Below the pieces are notes generated by a model, which did no database searches, was not told the origin of the DNA, and worked only from the letters and a program-made list of their open reading frames with translations. Both the position numbers and the translations under genes were made by a program. Of a stretch of 64,000 nt of DNA, positions 16,990 to 26,492 are shown one piece after another. The stretch covers positions 62,001 to 126,000 of the forward strand of contig NZ_JAFGYF010000003.1 of assembly GCF_016921195.1 (NCBI RefSeq). The letters run 5' to 3'. This DNA comes from Cellulosimicrobium cellulans. GTDB lineage: Bacteria; Actinomycetota; Actinomycetes; Actinomycetales; Cellulomonadaceae. Each line of letters opens with the position of its first letter. The first letter of the stretch is position 1.

Positions 16990-18447
16990 GTGACGAACGC
17001 CACCACCGTCCCCCGGCTCTCGCGCACCACGATCGCGGGCTACGCCGCCGGCTCCGTCGGCACCGGGGGCTTCGGCACCCTGCCCGGGCTCGTGCTGCTC
17101 GTGTACCTGACCGACGCGCTCGCGGTCCCCGCGGCGGTCGCGGGGCTCATCGTCACCGGCACGAAGGTCTGGGACGTCGTCATCGACCCGTTCATCGGGT
17201 ACGGCTCCGACCGTGACCTCGCCCGCACCGGCTCCCGCCGGCGCTTCATGACGATCGGTGCCCTCACGCTGCCGGTGTTCTTCGCACTGACGTTCGCCGC
17301 GCCCGGCGCGGCGGGACCCACCGCCGCCGCGATCTGGGTGCTCGTCGCGTTCCTCCTCGCCGCCACGGCGTTCTCCCTCTTCCAGGTCCCGTACATCGCG
17401 CTCCCCGCGGAGCTGGATCCCACCTACGACGGCCGCACGCGCCTGCTCGCGTGGCGCGTCGCGGCGCTCGCGTTCGCCATCCTCCTGTTCGGCGCCGGGG
17501 GCCCGGCTCTGCGTGGAGGCGGCGACTCGACCTCCGGCTACCTCGTCATGGGCGTCGTGTCCGGGGTTCTCATCGGCGCGGGCATGCTCGTCGCGTCCCG
17601 CGTGGCTCCGCGCGTCGCCGCGCGCACGCCGACCGCCCGGGGCGGTGGCTCGCCCGCCCGCACGACGACGGCGCTCGCGCCCGCCGCCTCGACGTCCGCC
17701 TCGCGTGCGTGGACCCTCGCTGTCCGCGAGGCCTTCGACGCCCTGCGCCGCTCGCGGCCGTTCCGTACGCTGCTCGCCGCGTTCTTCCTCCAGGCGGTCG
17801 CGACGGGCCTCATGCTCGCGGGCGCGGCGTACGTCGCCCGGTACGTGCTGCACGCCGAGGCCGCGGTGAGCTACCTCTTCGCCGCGCTCATCGCCCCGGC
17901 GCTGCTCTGCATGCCGCTGTGGACCCGGCTCGCGCGCCGCGACGGGAAGGAGCGCGGGTTCGTCGTCGCCACGGTGCTCTTCGCGGCCGCCGCGCTCGGC
18001 ATGGTCCCGCTCCTGTGGGCGCCCGGTCCCTGGGTGTACGTGCCGACCGCGCTCGCCGGGATCGCCTACGCGGGCATGCAGGCGCTCCCTCTCGCGATGC
18101 TCCCCGACGTCATCGCGCACGACGCGCGCACGCACGGCGAGGGCCGCGGCGGAGCGTTCAGCGGCGTCTGGACGGCGGGAGAGACGACGGGCATGGCGCT
18201 CGGCGCCGCCGTGCTCTCGCTCGTCCTCGGCGTCACGGGGTACGTGTCGACGCGGGCGGGCGAGACCGTCACGCAGCCGGCCGCCGCCGTCGACGGCATC
18301 GCCCTGTCGTTCTCGGTCGTCCCTGCCGTCCTCGTGCTGGCGAGCCTCGCACCGCTCGTACGGTACGGTCTGCGCAAGGGGGACATCGACGACACAGCAC
18401 CGGAGCTGCCGCGTGACCACGCCCCCACCGACCGAGCCCGCGACTGA
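16990..18447 (+). CDS. MFS transporter (GPH/sugar:cation symporter-like)
   Basis: This 485-residue protein has about 12 hydrophobic segments. WDVVIDPFIGYGSDR near residues 57-71 resembles the loop after helix 2 in the GPH family of glycoside, pentose and hexuronide symporters. The substrate cannot be told. GTG at 16990 follows a -10-like TACGCT by 6 nt, so the transcript is probably leaderless. The next gene begins 35 bp before its end, implying co-expression with the PLP enzyme. Confidence 0.82.
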   Translation: MTNATTVPRLSRTTIAGYAAGSVGTGGFGTLPGLVLLVYLTDALAVPAAVAGLIVTGTKVWDVVIDPFIGYGSDRDLARTGSRRRFMTIGALTLPVFFALTFAAPGAAGPTAAAIWVLVAFLLAATAFSLFQVPYIALPAELDPTYDGRTRLLAWRVAALAFAILLFGAGGPALRGGGDSTSGYLVMGVVSGVLIGAGMLVASRVAPRVAARTPTARGGGSPARTTTALAPAASTSASRAWTLAVREAFDALRRSRPFRTLLAAFFLQAVATGLMLAGAAYVARYVLHAEAAVSYLFAALIAPALLCMPLWTRLARRDGKERGFVVATVLFAAAALGMVPLLWAPGPWVYVPTALAGIAYAGMQALPLAMLPDVIAHDARTHGEGRGGAFSGVWTAGETTGMALGAAVLSLVLGVTGYVSTRAGETVTQPAAAVDGIALSFSVVPAVLVLASLAPLVRYGLRKGDIDDTAPELPRDHAPTDRARD

Positions 18448-20026
18448 CCCCTCCTCGGAGTGCCTGTCGGCAGCCCCGACCGGCGACGTCCCCCTGCGCA
18501 CCGACGGGATCCTCGACCGGCTCGCCGCACTCCGCGCCGCCGACGCCCCGACGCACGGGGGCCGCGTCCTGTCCTACGTCTACGACCCGGGCCTCGCCGA
18601 GCTCGACGAGCTCGCCGCCGCGGCCGCCCGCGCGGTCCAGCCCGTCAACGGTCTGGACCCGACGACGTTCACGTCGGTCGCCGTCATGGAGTCCGAGCTC
18701 GTCGCGTTCGCCCGGACCATGCTCCGCGGTCCCGCGACGGGGCCGGACGCGGTCGTGGGCTCGGTGACGTCCGGCGGGACCGAGAGCTGCCTGCTCGCGG
18801 TGAAGATCGCCCGCGACACCGCCCGCGCGGCCCGGCCCGACCTCCGCCCGCGCGTCGTCGCCCCGGTGAGCGTGCACGCCGCGTTCCGCAAGGCCGCGCA
18901 GTACCTCGACGTCGACCTCACGCTCGTGCCGGTCGACCCGGCGACCGGGACCCTTGCCGCCGCCGACCTCGTCGCGCAGCTCGACGACGACGTCGCGCTG
19001 GTCGTCGTGTCCGCGCCGTCGTACCCGCACGGCGTCGTCGACCCGGTCGCCGAGGTCGCCGCGGCGGCCGCGGCGCGGGGCGTGCCCGTGCACGTCGACG
19101 CGTGCGTGGGCGGCTGGGTCCTGCCGTTCTGGGAGGGCGCCGGCGGCGAGGACGTGCCGGCGTTCGACTTCTCGGTCGCGGGCGTGACGAGCATCTCCGC
19201 CGACGTGCACAAGTACGGCTACGCCCCCAAGGGCACGTCGGTCCTGCTCGTCCGCGGCCGCGACCGGCAGCGCCGCCAGTTCTTCGCGACCACCGGCTGG
19301 CCGGGCTACCCCGTCGTGAACCCCACGACGTCGGGCTCGCGCTCGGCCGCCCCGCTCGCCGCCGCCTGGGCCGTGAGCCAGGCGCTCGGCGTCCCCGGCT
19401 ACACGGCCCTCACCGCGCGCTGCGTGCGCGCGACCCGGGTCCTGCGTGACGCGATCGAGGGGATCGACGGTCTGCGCGTCGTCGGCCACCCGACCGGTCC
19501 CCTGGTCGCGGTGGCCTGCGACGAGTCCGTGCCGTCCCCGCGGCAGGTCGACCCGCACCACTGGGCCGACGCCGTCCGCTCGCTCGGGTGGGTCCTCCAG
19601 CCCCAGCCCGGGCTCGCGCAGGACGACGGCACGCGCCTGCCGCACACGACCCACCTCACGGTGACCCCCGTCACGGAGTCCGGCCTCGACGACCTGGTGG
19701 CGGCGCTCGTCCGGGGCGCCGACGCCGTGCGCGGCGAGCCGCGCCCAGACGTGGGCGCCGTCCTCGGCGCGCTCGGCGGGGCCTTCGCCGCGGCCCCGGG
19801 CGACGCCCCCGCGGAGCCCACCGCGGACGCCGTCTGGGAGGCGCTGCTCGCGGCGCTCGTCGCGGACGGCGGACAGCGCCACGAGGAGAGCCGCTCGGTG
19901 CTGCCCGACCGGCTCGCGCCGCTCATGGCCGTGATGGAGGTGCTGCCGGCGCCGGTCGCGGAGCGCGCCCTCGTCGAGATCGTCGCGCGGGTCGCCGAGC
20001 CGCCCTCCGCGCCCGGCGCGCCGTGA
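18413..20026 (+). CDS. PLP-dependent decarboxylase/sphingosine-1-phosphate lyase-like protein
   Basis: This 537-residue fold-type I PLP enzyme of the group II decarboxylase superfamily has SGGTESCLLAVK near 125 (cofactor phosphate), VHVDACVGGWVLPF near 230 and the Schiff-base lysine in SADVHKYGYAPKG, Lys at about 266. The pattern is closest to sphingosine-1-phosphate lyase and tyrosine/aspartate decarboxylase-like proteins. The substrate is unknown. The C-terminal ~100 residues are Ala-rich and variable. GTG at 18413 overlaps the MFS gene by 35 bp, so the transporter may move its substrate or product. Confidence 0.82.
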   Translation: MTTPPPTEPATDPSSECLSAAPTGDVPLRTDGILDRLAALRAADAPTHGGRVLSYVYDPGLAELDELAAAAARAVQPVNGLDPTTFTSVAVMESELVAFARTMLRGPATGPDAVVGSVTSGGTESCLLAVKIARDTARAARPDLRPRVVAPVSVHAAFRKAAQYLDVDLTLVPVDPATGTLAAADLVAQLDDDVALVVVSAPSYPHGVVDPVAEVAAAAAARGVPVHVDACVGGWVLPFWEGAGGEDVPAFDFSVAGVTSISADVHKYGYAPKGTSVLLVRGRDRQRRQFFATTGWPGYPVVNPTTSGSRSAAPLAAAWAVSQALGVPGYTALTARCVRATRVLRDAIEGIDGLRVVGHPTGPLVAVACDESVPSPRQVDPHHWADAVRSLGWVLQPQPGLAQDDGTRLPHTTHLTVTPVTESGLDDLVAALVRGADAVRGEPRPDVGAVLGALGGAFAAAPGDAPAEPTADAVWEALLAALVADGGQRHEESRSVLPDRLAPLMAVMEVLPAPVAERALVEIVARVAEPPSAPGAP

Positions 20027-20067
20027 GCGGACTCGCCGCCGCGCACCGCACGGGGTAGAACAGTCGC

Positions 20068-20637
20068 GTGACCGACACCGCCGACTTCACGCCCGACGAC
20101 TTCTCCCACGAGAACCCGCGACCCGCGGGATGGCTCAGCCCGGAGGAGATCGCGGTCGCGCGTGCGCAGCTCCCGCTCGTCTACGTCGACGCCGTCCCGG
20201 TGCGGGTCGACGACTCGGGGGACGTGGTCGCCGTCGGGCTCCTGCTGCGCGTCACGCCCGAGGGCATGATGACGCGCGCCCTCGTCTCGGGCCGCGTCAT
20301 GTTCCACGAGCGCATCCGCGACGCCCTGCTGCGGCACATCGAGAAGGACCTCGGCCCGGTCGCGCTCCCCCAGGTCCCCGCGTCGCCGCAACCGTTCACC
20401 GTCGCCGAGTACTTCCCGACGCCGGGCATCACCTCCTACCACGACCCCCGCCAGCACGCGGTGTCCCTCGCGTACGTCGTGCCGGTGACCGGCGACTGTC
20501 GCCCGCAGCAGAACGCGCTCGAGCTCGCGTGGCTCACGCCCGAGCAGGCGTGCAGCGACGAGGTGCAGCTCGAGATGCGCGGTGGCCAGGGCGTGCTCCT
20601 GCGCCAGGCGATGGCGTACGTCGGCCGCCTGCCGTGA
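20068..20637 (+). CDS. NUDIX-family protein (DUF4916)
   Basis: This 189-residue protein matches the actinobacterial DUF4916 group of NUDIX-like proteins (WLSPEEIAVARAQLPLVYVD at the start, YFPTPGITSYHDPRQHAVSL near 115-135). I see no complete Nudix box GX5EX7REUXEEXGU, so hydrolase activity is doubtful. GTG at 20068 lies 6 nt after TAGAAC, a leaderless layout. Its stop overlaps the next GTG. Confidence 0.75.
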   Translation: MTDTADFTPDDFSHENPRPAGWLSPEEIAVARAQLPLVYVDAVPVRVDDSGDVVAVGLLLRVTPEGMMTRALVSGRVMFHERIRDALLRHIEKDLGPVALPQVPASPQPFTVAEYFPTPGITSYHDPRQHAVSLAYVVPVTGDCRPQQNALELAWLTPEQACSDEVQLEMRGGQGVLLRQAMAYVGRLP

Positions 20638-21296
20638 GCGGCGCGCCCCGCGTCCCGGCGCGAGCGCGCCGGACCGCGGTCGCGCGCGCGCTGCACGCTC
20701 TGGTGGCGCTCGCCGCGCTCACGGGCGTCGTCATGGAGCTCGTCATCGCGCTCGTCGACGGGCCCGGCACCGCACCGAGCCAGGCCGAACGTCTCGTGCG
20801 CCTGTTCTCCTACTTCACGATCCAGTCGAACCTGCTCGTCGGGGTCGTGTCGCTCCTCCTCGCGATGCGGCCCGAGCGCGACGGTCCGGTGTTCCGCGTC
20901 GCCCACCTCGACGCGCTGCTGTGCATCGCCGTCACCGGCATCGTCTACAACACCGTGCTCCGCGGCCTCGCCGAGCTGAGCGCCGCGGGCCAGGTGTCGA
21001 ACCTGCTGCTGCACCTGCTCGCGCCGCTCCTCGCGGTGGCGGCGTGGTTCCTCGTCGGGCCGCGCCCGCGGGTCGACGCCGCGACGGTGTGGTGGTCGGT
21101 CGCCTACCCCCTCGCGTGGATCGCGTACACGTTCGTCCGGGGCGCCCTCGTCGGCTGGTACCCCTACCCCTTCCTCGACGTGGGAGAGCTCGGCTTGGGC
21201 CGGGCGCTCGTGAACACGGCGGTCGTCGCCGTCGTCTTCCTCGTCCTCGCGTGGCTCGTGCGCGTCGTGGACGCGCGGCTCCGCCCGGCGCCCTGA
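20634..21296 (+). CDS. Pr6Pr-family membrane protein
   Basis: This 220-residue protein has about six transmembrane segments. SYFTIQSNLLVGV near 55-67 and WWSVAYPLAWIAYTFVRG near 145-162 are typical of Pr6Pr/FAR-17a-like actinobacterial proteins. The function is unknown. GTG at 20634 overlaps the upstream stop (GTGA), so it is coupled to the DUF4916 gene. Confidence 0.75.
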   Translation: MSGAPRVPARARRTAVARALHALVALAALTGVVMELVIALVDGPGTAPSQAERLVRLFSYFTIQSNLLVGVVSLLLAMRPERDGPVFRVAHLDALLCIAVTGIVYNTVLRGLAELSAAGQVSNLLLHLLAPLLAVAAWFLVGPRPRVDAATVWWSVAYPLAWIAYTFVRGALVGWYPYPFLDVGELGLGRALVNTAVVAVVFLVLAWLVRVVDARLRPAP

Positions 21297-21421
21297 CGGG
21301 GCCGCCGGGACCAACGGCCCCCGTCCTCCGTCCTCCCGACCCTGGGCTCGGCGCTCCCCTTCCCGGACGCTGGTGGGAGGGGACCCGTCCGGTCGGGCGG
21401 GCGCACACGAAGGGGCGCGCC

Positions 21422-21964
21422 ATGGAAGCCGCAGTGGTCTACGAGTCGATGTACGGCAACAGCGAACGGGTCGCGGAGGCCATCGCCGAGGGCCTTGGCG
21501 AGACGGTCCGCGTGACGGTCGTCGACGTGGCGGACCCGGCCGCGAGCCACGAGGCGCTCCGGCACATGGGCCTCGTCGTCGCGGGCGGCCCCACCCACGC
21601 GTTGGGCATGACCCGGTCCGCGACCCGCGCCGAGGCCGTGCAGCGGGCGACCGGCGCCGTCTCGGACCGCGCGACCGGTCTGCGGGAGTGGGTCGAGGCG
21701 ATCCCGCGCCAGGGCGAGTCCCGACTCGCCGCGACGTTCGACACGCGTGTCACCAAGGTCGGGCCGTTGCCGGGCTCCGCCGCGCGCGGTGCGGCCAAGG
21801 TGCTGCGCCGCGCGGGCTTCCGCCTGGTGACGCCCCCCGCGTCGTTCTCCGTCGGCGACGTCGAGGGGCCGCTCGACGACGGCGAGCTGGACCGCGCGCG
21901 GGCGTGGGGCCGACAGCTGGGCAAGGTCCTCGTCCCGGCGGTGAGCCCGGCCGAGGGCCGCTGA
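21422..21964 (+). CDS. Flavodoxin family protein
   Basis: This 180-residue protein has an FMN-phosphate loop YESMYGNSERVAEAI (7-21) and the GGPTHALGM segment near 59-67, where flavodoxins hold the isoalloxazine ring. It may transfer electrons or reduce quinones; the partner is unknown. The start lies 125 bp after the Pr6Pr gene. It converges with the ABC-F gene, leaving 33 bp between them. Confidence 0.82.
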   Translation: MEAAVVYESMYGNSERVAEAIAEGLGETVRVTVVDVADPAASHEALRHMGLVVAGGPTHALGMTRSATRAEAVQRATGAVSDRATGLREWVEAIPRQGESRLAATFDTRVTKVGPLPGSAARGAAKVLRRAGFRLVTPPASFSVGDVEGPLDDGELDRARAWGRQLGKVLVPAVSPAEGR

Positions 21965-21997
21965 CGACCGCCCGGCCGGGCGGTGCCGGGCGGGTGC

Positions 21998-23653
21998 TCA
22001 GCCCTCGAGCTCGAGCCGCGGCCAGTCGTCCAGGTCCTCGCGCATGCGCCGGTCGTGCGTCGCGACGACGACCGCCGCGGGCGTGACCCGCAGCGCCTGC
22101 GTGAGCTCGTCGACGAGGTCGATGGAGAGATGGTTGGTCGGCTCGTCGAGGAGCAGCACGTGCGGCGCGGCCAGGAGCGCCCGGGCGAGGTCGAACCGGC
22201 GTCGCTGCCCCGCGGACAGCTCTCGCAGCGGCCGCTCCAGGTCCTCGTCGGCGAGCAGGCCGAGGAACGCCACGGGCACGAGGTGGTCCGGGTCCAGGCG
22301 GCCCGCGTCGAGCAGGTCGAGCGCCTCGCGCGCGTACTCGTCGAACCCTGTGCGGTCCTCGGCGTCGGGCGGGAGGGCCGGGCCCTCCTGCGCGACGACG
22401 CCCAGGCGCGCGCCGTCGACCACCCATCGCGTGCCGCGGTCGAGAGGCACCAGGCCCGCGAGCGCCGCGAGGAACGTCGACTTCCCGCTCCCGTTCGGCC
22501 CGGTCACGAGGAGCCGCCCGCTGGGCGGGAGCGCGACCCGGGTCCCCGGCAGGTCGAGGCGCGCGCCGCCGTCGGGCCCGACGCGCGGGCTGCGCAGCTC
22601 GAGCACCGGCTCGCCCGGGTCCCAGCCCGGGGACATCGCGGGGAGCTCGGGGAAGACGAGCTGGAGCGGCGGCACGGGGACCTCGACGGCCTCCGCCTCG
22701 AGCTGCTGGAGGCGCCGGTCGGCGGCCTTGACGTGGATCCGGGCGCGCGTCGCGCGGCGGTGCTTCTGGCTGCCCTTGGGCGGGCGCCACTCGTCGGACA
22801 GGCCCTCGTACGACGCGTCGAGCACCGCGGCGAGCTTTTCCGCGCGCTTCTGCTCCGCCCGGAACCGCTGGCGCCAGCGGTGAAGGGCCTGGCTCTTGGC
22901 GAACCGGTAGGACAGGTAGCCCGGCTGCCCGTAGAGCACCGGCTTGCCGTCCATCGCGGGGTCGAGGTCGAGGATCTCGGTCGCGACGTCGTCGAGGAGC
23001 TGCCGGTCGTGCGTGACCATGACCACCCCGCCGCGCCACGCGACGAGCTCGCCCGTGAGGAAGTCGATCCCGCCCGTGTCCAGATGGTTGGTGGGCTCGT
23101 CGAGGAGCAGCAGGTCGGCACGCTCCGCGAGCCGGCACGCGAGCCGCACGCGGTAGCGCTCGCCGACCGACAGGGTCGCGAGCTCGCGGTCGCGGTCACG
23201 GCACGCGCCGAGGCGCGAGAGCGCGACGTCGACGCGGCGGTCCGCGTCCCACACCGCGAGGTGCTCCGCCCGCGCGAGGCTCTCCGTGAGCTCGGCGAGG
23301 TCGCCGGCCTCGTGGTCGAAGTCCCGGGCCGCGGCCTCGAGCTCGGCGGCGACCGCCCGCAGTCCGCTCAGCGTCGCGGCGACGAGCGTGCCGACCGTCT
23401 GGCCAGGCTCGATCGCGAGCTCCTGCTCGACGAGCGCGAGGGAGCCCGCACGGCGCACCTCCCCGCGGCTCGGGACGAGGTCGCCCGAGAGCACGTGCAG
23501 CAGCGTCGACTTGCCCGTGCCGTTCTCCCCCACGACCCCGAGCCGCGTTCCACCGGCGACGCGCAGGCCCACGCCGTCGAGGACGGGACGTCCGGGGTAG
23601 GCGAAGGCGAGGTCGTCGGCCGCGAGATGCACGGGGACCACCCTATGTTCCAC
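21998..23653 (-). CDS. ABC-F family ATP-binding protein
   Basis: This 551-residue soluble protein has two ABC domains and no membrane segments. Walker A motifs are GENGTGKST (42-50) and GPNGSGKST (near 387), signatures LSVGERYR (near 162) and LSAGQRRRF (near 479), each with an LLLDEPTNHL Walker B. The linker near 265-320 is basic and helical, as in ribosome-binding ABC-F proteins. Members act in translation or protect ribosomes from antibiotics; which applies cannot be told. The GTG at 23653 is uncertain: in-frame GTGs at 23641 and 23632 also fit. A hairpin precedes the start. Confidence 0.88.
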   Translation of the reverse strand: MEHRVVPVHLAADDLAFAYPGRPVLDGVGLRVAGGTRLGVVGENGTGKSTLLHVLSGDLVPSRGEVRRAGSLALVEQELAIEPGQTVGTLVAATLSGLRAVAAELEAAARDFDHEAGDLAELTESLARAEHLAVWDADRRVDVALSRLGACRDRDRELATLSVGERYRVRLACRLAERADLLLLDEPTNHLDTGGIDFLTGELVAWRGGVVMVTHDRQLLDDVATEILDLDPAMDGKPVLYGQPGYLSYRFAKSQALHRWRQRFRAEQKRAEKLAAVLDASYEGLSDEWRPPKGSQKHRRATRARIHVKAADRRLQQLEAEAVEVPVPPLQLVFPELPAMSPGWDPGEPVLELRSPRVGPDGGARLDLPGTRVALPPSGRLLVTGPNGSGKSTFLAALAGLVPLDRGTRWVVDGARLGVVAQEGPALPPDAEDRTGFDEYAREALDLLDAGRLDPDHLVPVAFLGLLADEDLERPLRELSAGQRRRFDLARALLAAPHVLLLDEPTNHLSIDLVDELTQALRVTPAAVVVATHDRRMREDLDDWPRLELEG

Positions 23654-23700
23654 GAGGTCGACCCCCGCGTCGCGAGCTCGGCCTCCTGAGGGTCGACCTC
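23654..23700 (-). promoter_or_regulatory. 11-bp inverted repeat directly upstream of the ABC-F start
   Basis: GAGGTCGACCC and its exact complement, 25 nt apart, end right at the proposed GTG on the minus strand. The loop contains AGGAGG (23687-23682), a perfect Shine-Dalgarno sequence lying 28 nt from the GTG, too far unless the stem forms. This could be a translation-control hairpin or a dimer operator. Confidence 0.45.
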
Positions 23701-23742
23701 GGCCGCGCGGGGCGATCTCGCGGGCGGGGTACCGTCGGGAGC

Positions 23743-24192
23743 ATGACCGACCTCACGCCCACAGGACCGTCCCCGCGTCGTCCCGGGCTCGTCCTGCTCG
23801 CCGCGCTCGCCGACGTGGCCTGCGTCCTCGCGCTCGCGAGCGGGGGCCTCGCGACGCACTCCGCGGACGAGGGCATGGCCCGGCTGCTCGTCGTCGCGTG
23901 GCCGTTCGCGGCGGGCACCGCGCTGGGTTGGCTCGTCACGCGCGCGTGGCGCCGCCCGTGGGCCCTGTGGCCCACGGGCGTGGTCGTCTGGGGCTGCACG
24001 TGGGCGCTGGGCGTCCTGCTGCGCGTGCTCACCGACCAGGGCGTGGCCCTGGCGTTCCAGCTCGTGTCCTTCGGGTTCCTCGCGGTGACCATGCTCGGCT
24101 GGCGCGGCGTGGTCGCGCTCGTCGGCGTCCTGCGGCCGGGCGACCGCCGACGCCGCGCGCGCGAGCTCGCCGGCCGCCCCCTACCGCGCTGA
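23743..24192 (+). CDS. DUF3054 membrane protein
   Basis: This 149-residue protein has four predicted transmembrane segments and matches DUF3054, a small actinobacterial family of unknown function. In Mycobacterium tuberculosis the DUF3054 gene (Rv1342c) also converges with the murI-rphA-rdgB block, as here. ATG at 23743 follows TACCGT by 7 nt. Its last 12 bp overlap the end of rdgB on the opposite strand. Confidence 0.8.
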   Translation: MTDLTPTGPSPRRPGLVLLAALADVACVLALASGGLATHSADEGMARLLVVAWPFAAGTALGWLVTRAWRRPWALWPTGVVVWGCTWALGVLLRVLTDQGVALAFQLVSFGFLAVTMLGWRGVVALVGVLRPGDRRRRARELAGRPLPR

Positions 24193-24864
24193 GAGCGCCG
24201 CGACGACGTCCGGCGCGAGCGCGCGGAACGCCTTGCCGCGGTGGCTGATGGCGTTCTTCTCCGCCGGGCTCAGCTCGGCCGCCGACCGGGCGCCGCCCCC
24301 GGGCTGCTCGTCGGGCAGGAGGATCGGGTCGTACCCGAACCCGTTCTCCCCGCGCGGCGCGGTGAGCAGGGTGCCGCGCATCTCCCCCGTCCGCACGACC
24401 TCGGTGCCGTCCGGCGTGACGAGCGCCGCCGCGCACACGAAGCCGGCCGCGCGGTGCTCGGCGCGCACGTCGCCGAGCTGCGCGAGCAGGAGATCCAGGT
24501 TGGCGACGTCGTCGCCGTGCCGCCCGGCCCAGCGGGCCGAGAAGATGCCCGGCGCCCCGCCCAGCACGTCGACGGCCAGACCGGAGTCGTCCGCGACGGC
24601 CGGCAGCCCGGTGGCCGCGACGAGCGCGCGCGCCTTGATGAGGGCATTCTCGGCGAACGTCACGCCGTCCTCGACGGGCTCGGGTGCACCGACGTCGCCC
24701 GCGCCGACGATCGCGTCGGGCGCCAGCTCGAGGCCCGGGTGCGCGTCGAGCTCGGCCGCGAGGATCGCACGCAGCTCCGCGATCTTGCCCGGGTTGTGCG
24801 TCGCGAGGACGAGGCGTGCGCCGTCCGGCACGACGACGCCCGTCGCCTCGGTCGCGCCGCTCAC
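24181..24864 (-). CDS. rdgB: XTP/dITP diphosphatase (RdgB/HAM1)
   Basis: This 227-residue housecleaning enzyme hydrolyses dITP/XTP to monophosphates, keeping deaminated purines out of [18 protein letters not shown] (about 18-32) is the family N-terminal motif. [20 protein letters not shown] near 86 and GYDPILL plus [10 protein letters not shown] near the end are also diagnostic. GTG at 24864 overlaps the stop of rph (GTGA), showing coupling. Confidence 0.94.
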   Translation of the reverse strand: MSGATEATGVVVPDGARLVLATHNPGKIAELRAILAAELDAHPGLELAPDAIVGAGDVGAPEPVEDGVTFAENALIKARALVAATGLPAVADDSGLAVDVLGGAPGIFSARWAGRHGDDVANLDLLLAQLGDVRAEHRAAGFVCAAALVTPDGTEVVRTGEMRGTLLTAPRGENGFGYDPILLPDEQPGGGARSAAELSPAEKNAISHRGKAFRALAPDVVAALSAR

Positions 24865-25631
24865 CGCGCGCCCGCCGCGAGCGCCGCGCGCTGGATCGCC
24901 GCGAGGTCGGCGGTGCCCGCGACGGCGAGGTCGAGCAGGGCGTCGAGCTCGGCGCGGTCGAACGGGGCGTGCTCGGCGGTGCCCTGCACCTCGACGAACG
25001 TGCCCGAGCCCGTGACGACGACGTTCATGTCCGTCTCGGCACGCACGTCCTCGACGTAGGGGAGGTCGAGCATCGGCGTGCCGTCGATGATGCCGACGCT
25101 CACGGCGGCGACGGAGTCCGTCAGCACCGGCTTGCCGCCCGTGATGTGGCCGTGCCGCTGGCCCCACGCGACCGCGTCGGCGAGGGCCACGTAGGCGCCC
25201 GTGATCGCGGCGGTGCGCGTGCCGCCGTCGGCCTGGAGGACGTCGCAGTCGAGCACGATCGTGTTCTCGCCGAGGGCGGAGACGTCGATGATCGCGCGCA
25301 GGGACCGGCCGATGAGGCGCGAGATCTCGTGCGTGCGGCCCCCGATCTTGCCCTTGACCGACTCGCGCTGGCTGCGCTCGTTGGTCGCGCGCGGCAGCAT
25401 CGCGTACTCGGCGGTGACCCATCCCTCGCCGGACCCCTTGCGCCAGCGCGGCACGCCCTCCGTGAACGACGCCGCGCACAGCACGCGCGTGCGGCCGAAC
25501 TCGACGAGCACGCTCCCCTCGGCCTGGTCGAGCCAGTGGCGCGTGATGGTCACGGGGCGGAGCTGGTCGGGCGTGCGGCCGTCGGCGCGCACGGGCGCGA
25601 CCGCGTCCGAGGACGATGCGGAGATGGTCAT
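24861..25631 (-). CDS. rph: Ribonuclease PH
   Basis: This 256-residue phosphorolytic 3'-5' exoribonuclease trims tRNA precursors. The [21 protein letters not shown] opening, [11 protein letters not shown] near 88, [10 protein letters not shown] near 115 and the C-terminal [20 protein letters not shown] are all RNase PH motifs. It lies 30 bp from the phosphodiesterase gene in a single operon. Confidence 0.95.
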   Translation of the reverse strand: MTISASSSDAVAPVRADGRTPDQLRPVTITRHWLDQAEGSVLVEFGRTRVLCAASFTEGVPRWRKGSGEGWVTAEYAMLPRATNERSQRESVKGKIGGRTHEISRLIGRSLRAIIDVSALGENTIVLDCDVLQADGGTRTAAITGAYVALADAVAWGQRHGHITGGKPVLTDSVAAVSVGIIDGTPMLDLPYVEDVRAETDMNVVVTGSGTFVEVQGTAEHAPFDRAELDALLDLAVAGTADLAAIQRAALAAGAR

Positions 25632-25661
25632 GCCGCCACCCTACCGACCTCCCGCCACCCG

Positions 25662-26492
25662 CTAGAGGTCGAAGACCGCACCCGTCGTCGCCACGTCGAC
25701 CGGGCCCTCGTACGTCTCCCGGGCCTCCGCGCGCGAGCGCTCGGGGTCGTTCCACGCAGGGAGGTGCGTGAGCACGAGCCGGCGCGCGCCGGCCGCCGTC
25801 GCGACCTCCCCCGCGCGGCGGCCCGTGAGGTGGATGCCGCGCTCGACGCCGTCGTCGCGGCCCTCGTGGAACGCGGCCTCGGACAGGAGCAGGTCGGCGT
25901 CGCGCGCGAGCTCGACGACGCCGTCGCACGCGTCGGTGTCGCCCGTGTAGGCGAGCACGGCCTGCTCGCCCCGCCGCAGCGACGACGGACCGGTGACCCG
26001 CACCCCGTACGCCTCGACGGGGTGGAACACGCGGTACGGCTCGAGCGTGAGCGGTCCCACCCGCACGGGCGTGCCCGGCTCCCAGACCCGCACGTCGAGC
26101 TCCTCGCGCATCCCGTCGCCCGGCTCGGCCCCGTAGGCCGCCTCGACGCGCGCCGCCGTGCCGGACGGGCCGAGCACCGCGAGGCGGCTCGGCACCCCGG
26201 TCCGGGTCGAGCCGCGCTCGGGGTGGTAGCGCAGGTACACGTACAGCCCGCACACGTCGACGAAGTGGTCGGGGTGCAGGTGCGACAGGCCGACCGCGTC
26301 GAGGTCGAGCGGGTCGACGAACCGCTGGAGGGCACCCAGCGACCCGTTGCCGAGGTCGAGCACGACGTTCCAGTCCCGCGCCTCGAACCCCGCGTCCGCC
26401 GCCTCGGCGGCGGGGACCTGGACGAGGTACGACGACGCGGGCGACTCGGGCCCCGCGAACGACCCCGAGCAGCCGACGGTGACGAGGCGCAT
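25662..26492 (-). CDS. MBL-fold phosphodiesterase (Rv1339-like cAMP phosphodiesterase)
   Basis: This 276-residue metallo-beta-lactamase-fold hydrolase has the zinc motif SHLHPDH (His71, His73, Asp75, His76). Further ligands come from FHPVEAYG, YTGDTDACD and THLPAW. The order murI, this gene, rph, rdgB matches Mycobacterium tuberculosis Rv1338-Rv1341, where Rv1339 has been reported to be an atypical class II cyclic-AMP phosphodiesterase. RNase Z-like activity was considered, but the gene context supports the cAMP role. ATG overlaps the murI stop (ATGA). Confidence 0.82.
   Translation of the reverse strand: MRLVTVGCSGSFAGPESPASSYLVQVPAAEAADAGFEARDWNVVLDLGNGSLGALQRFVDPLDLDAVGLSHLHPDHFVDVCGLYVYLRYHPERGSTRTGVPSRLAVLGPSGTAARVEAAYGAEPGDGMREELDVRVWEPGTPVRVGPLTLEPYRVFHPVEAYGVRVTGPSSLRRGEQAVLAYTGDTDACDGVVELARDADLLLSEAAFHEGRDDGVERGIHLTGRRAGEVATAAGARRLVLTHLPAWNDPERSRAEARETYEGPVDVATTGAVFDL

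Noticed and set aside
20068-20637. Active Nudix hydrolase
   Set aside because: The canonical Nudix box is not visible, so only family membership is claimed.
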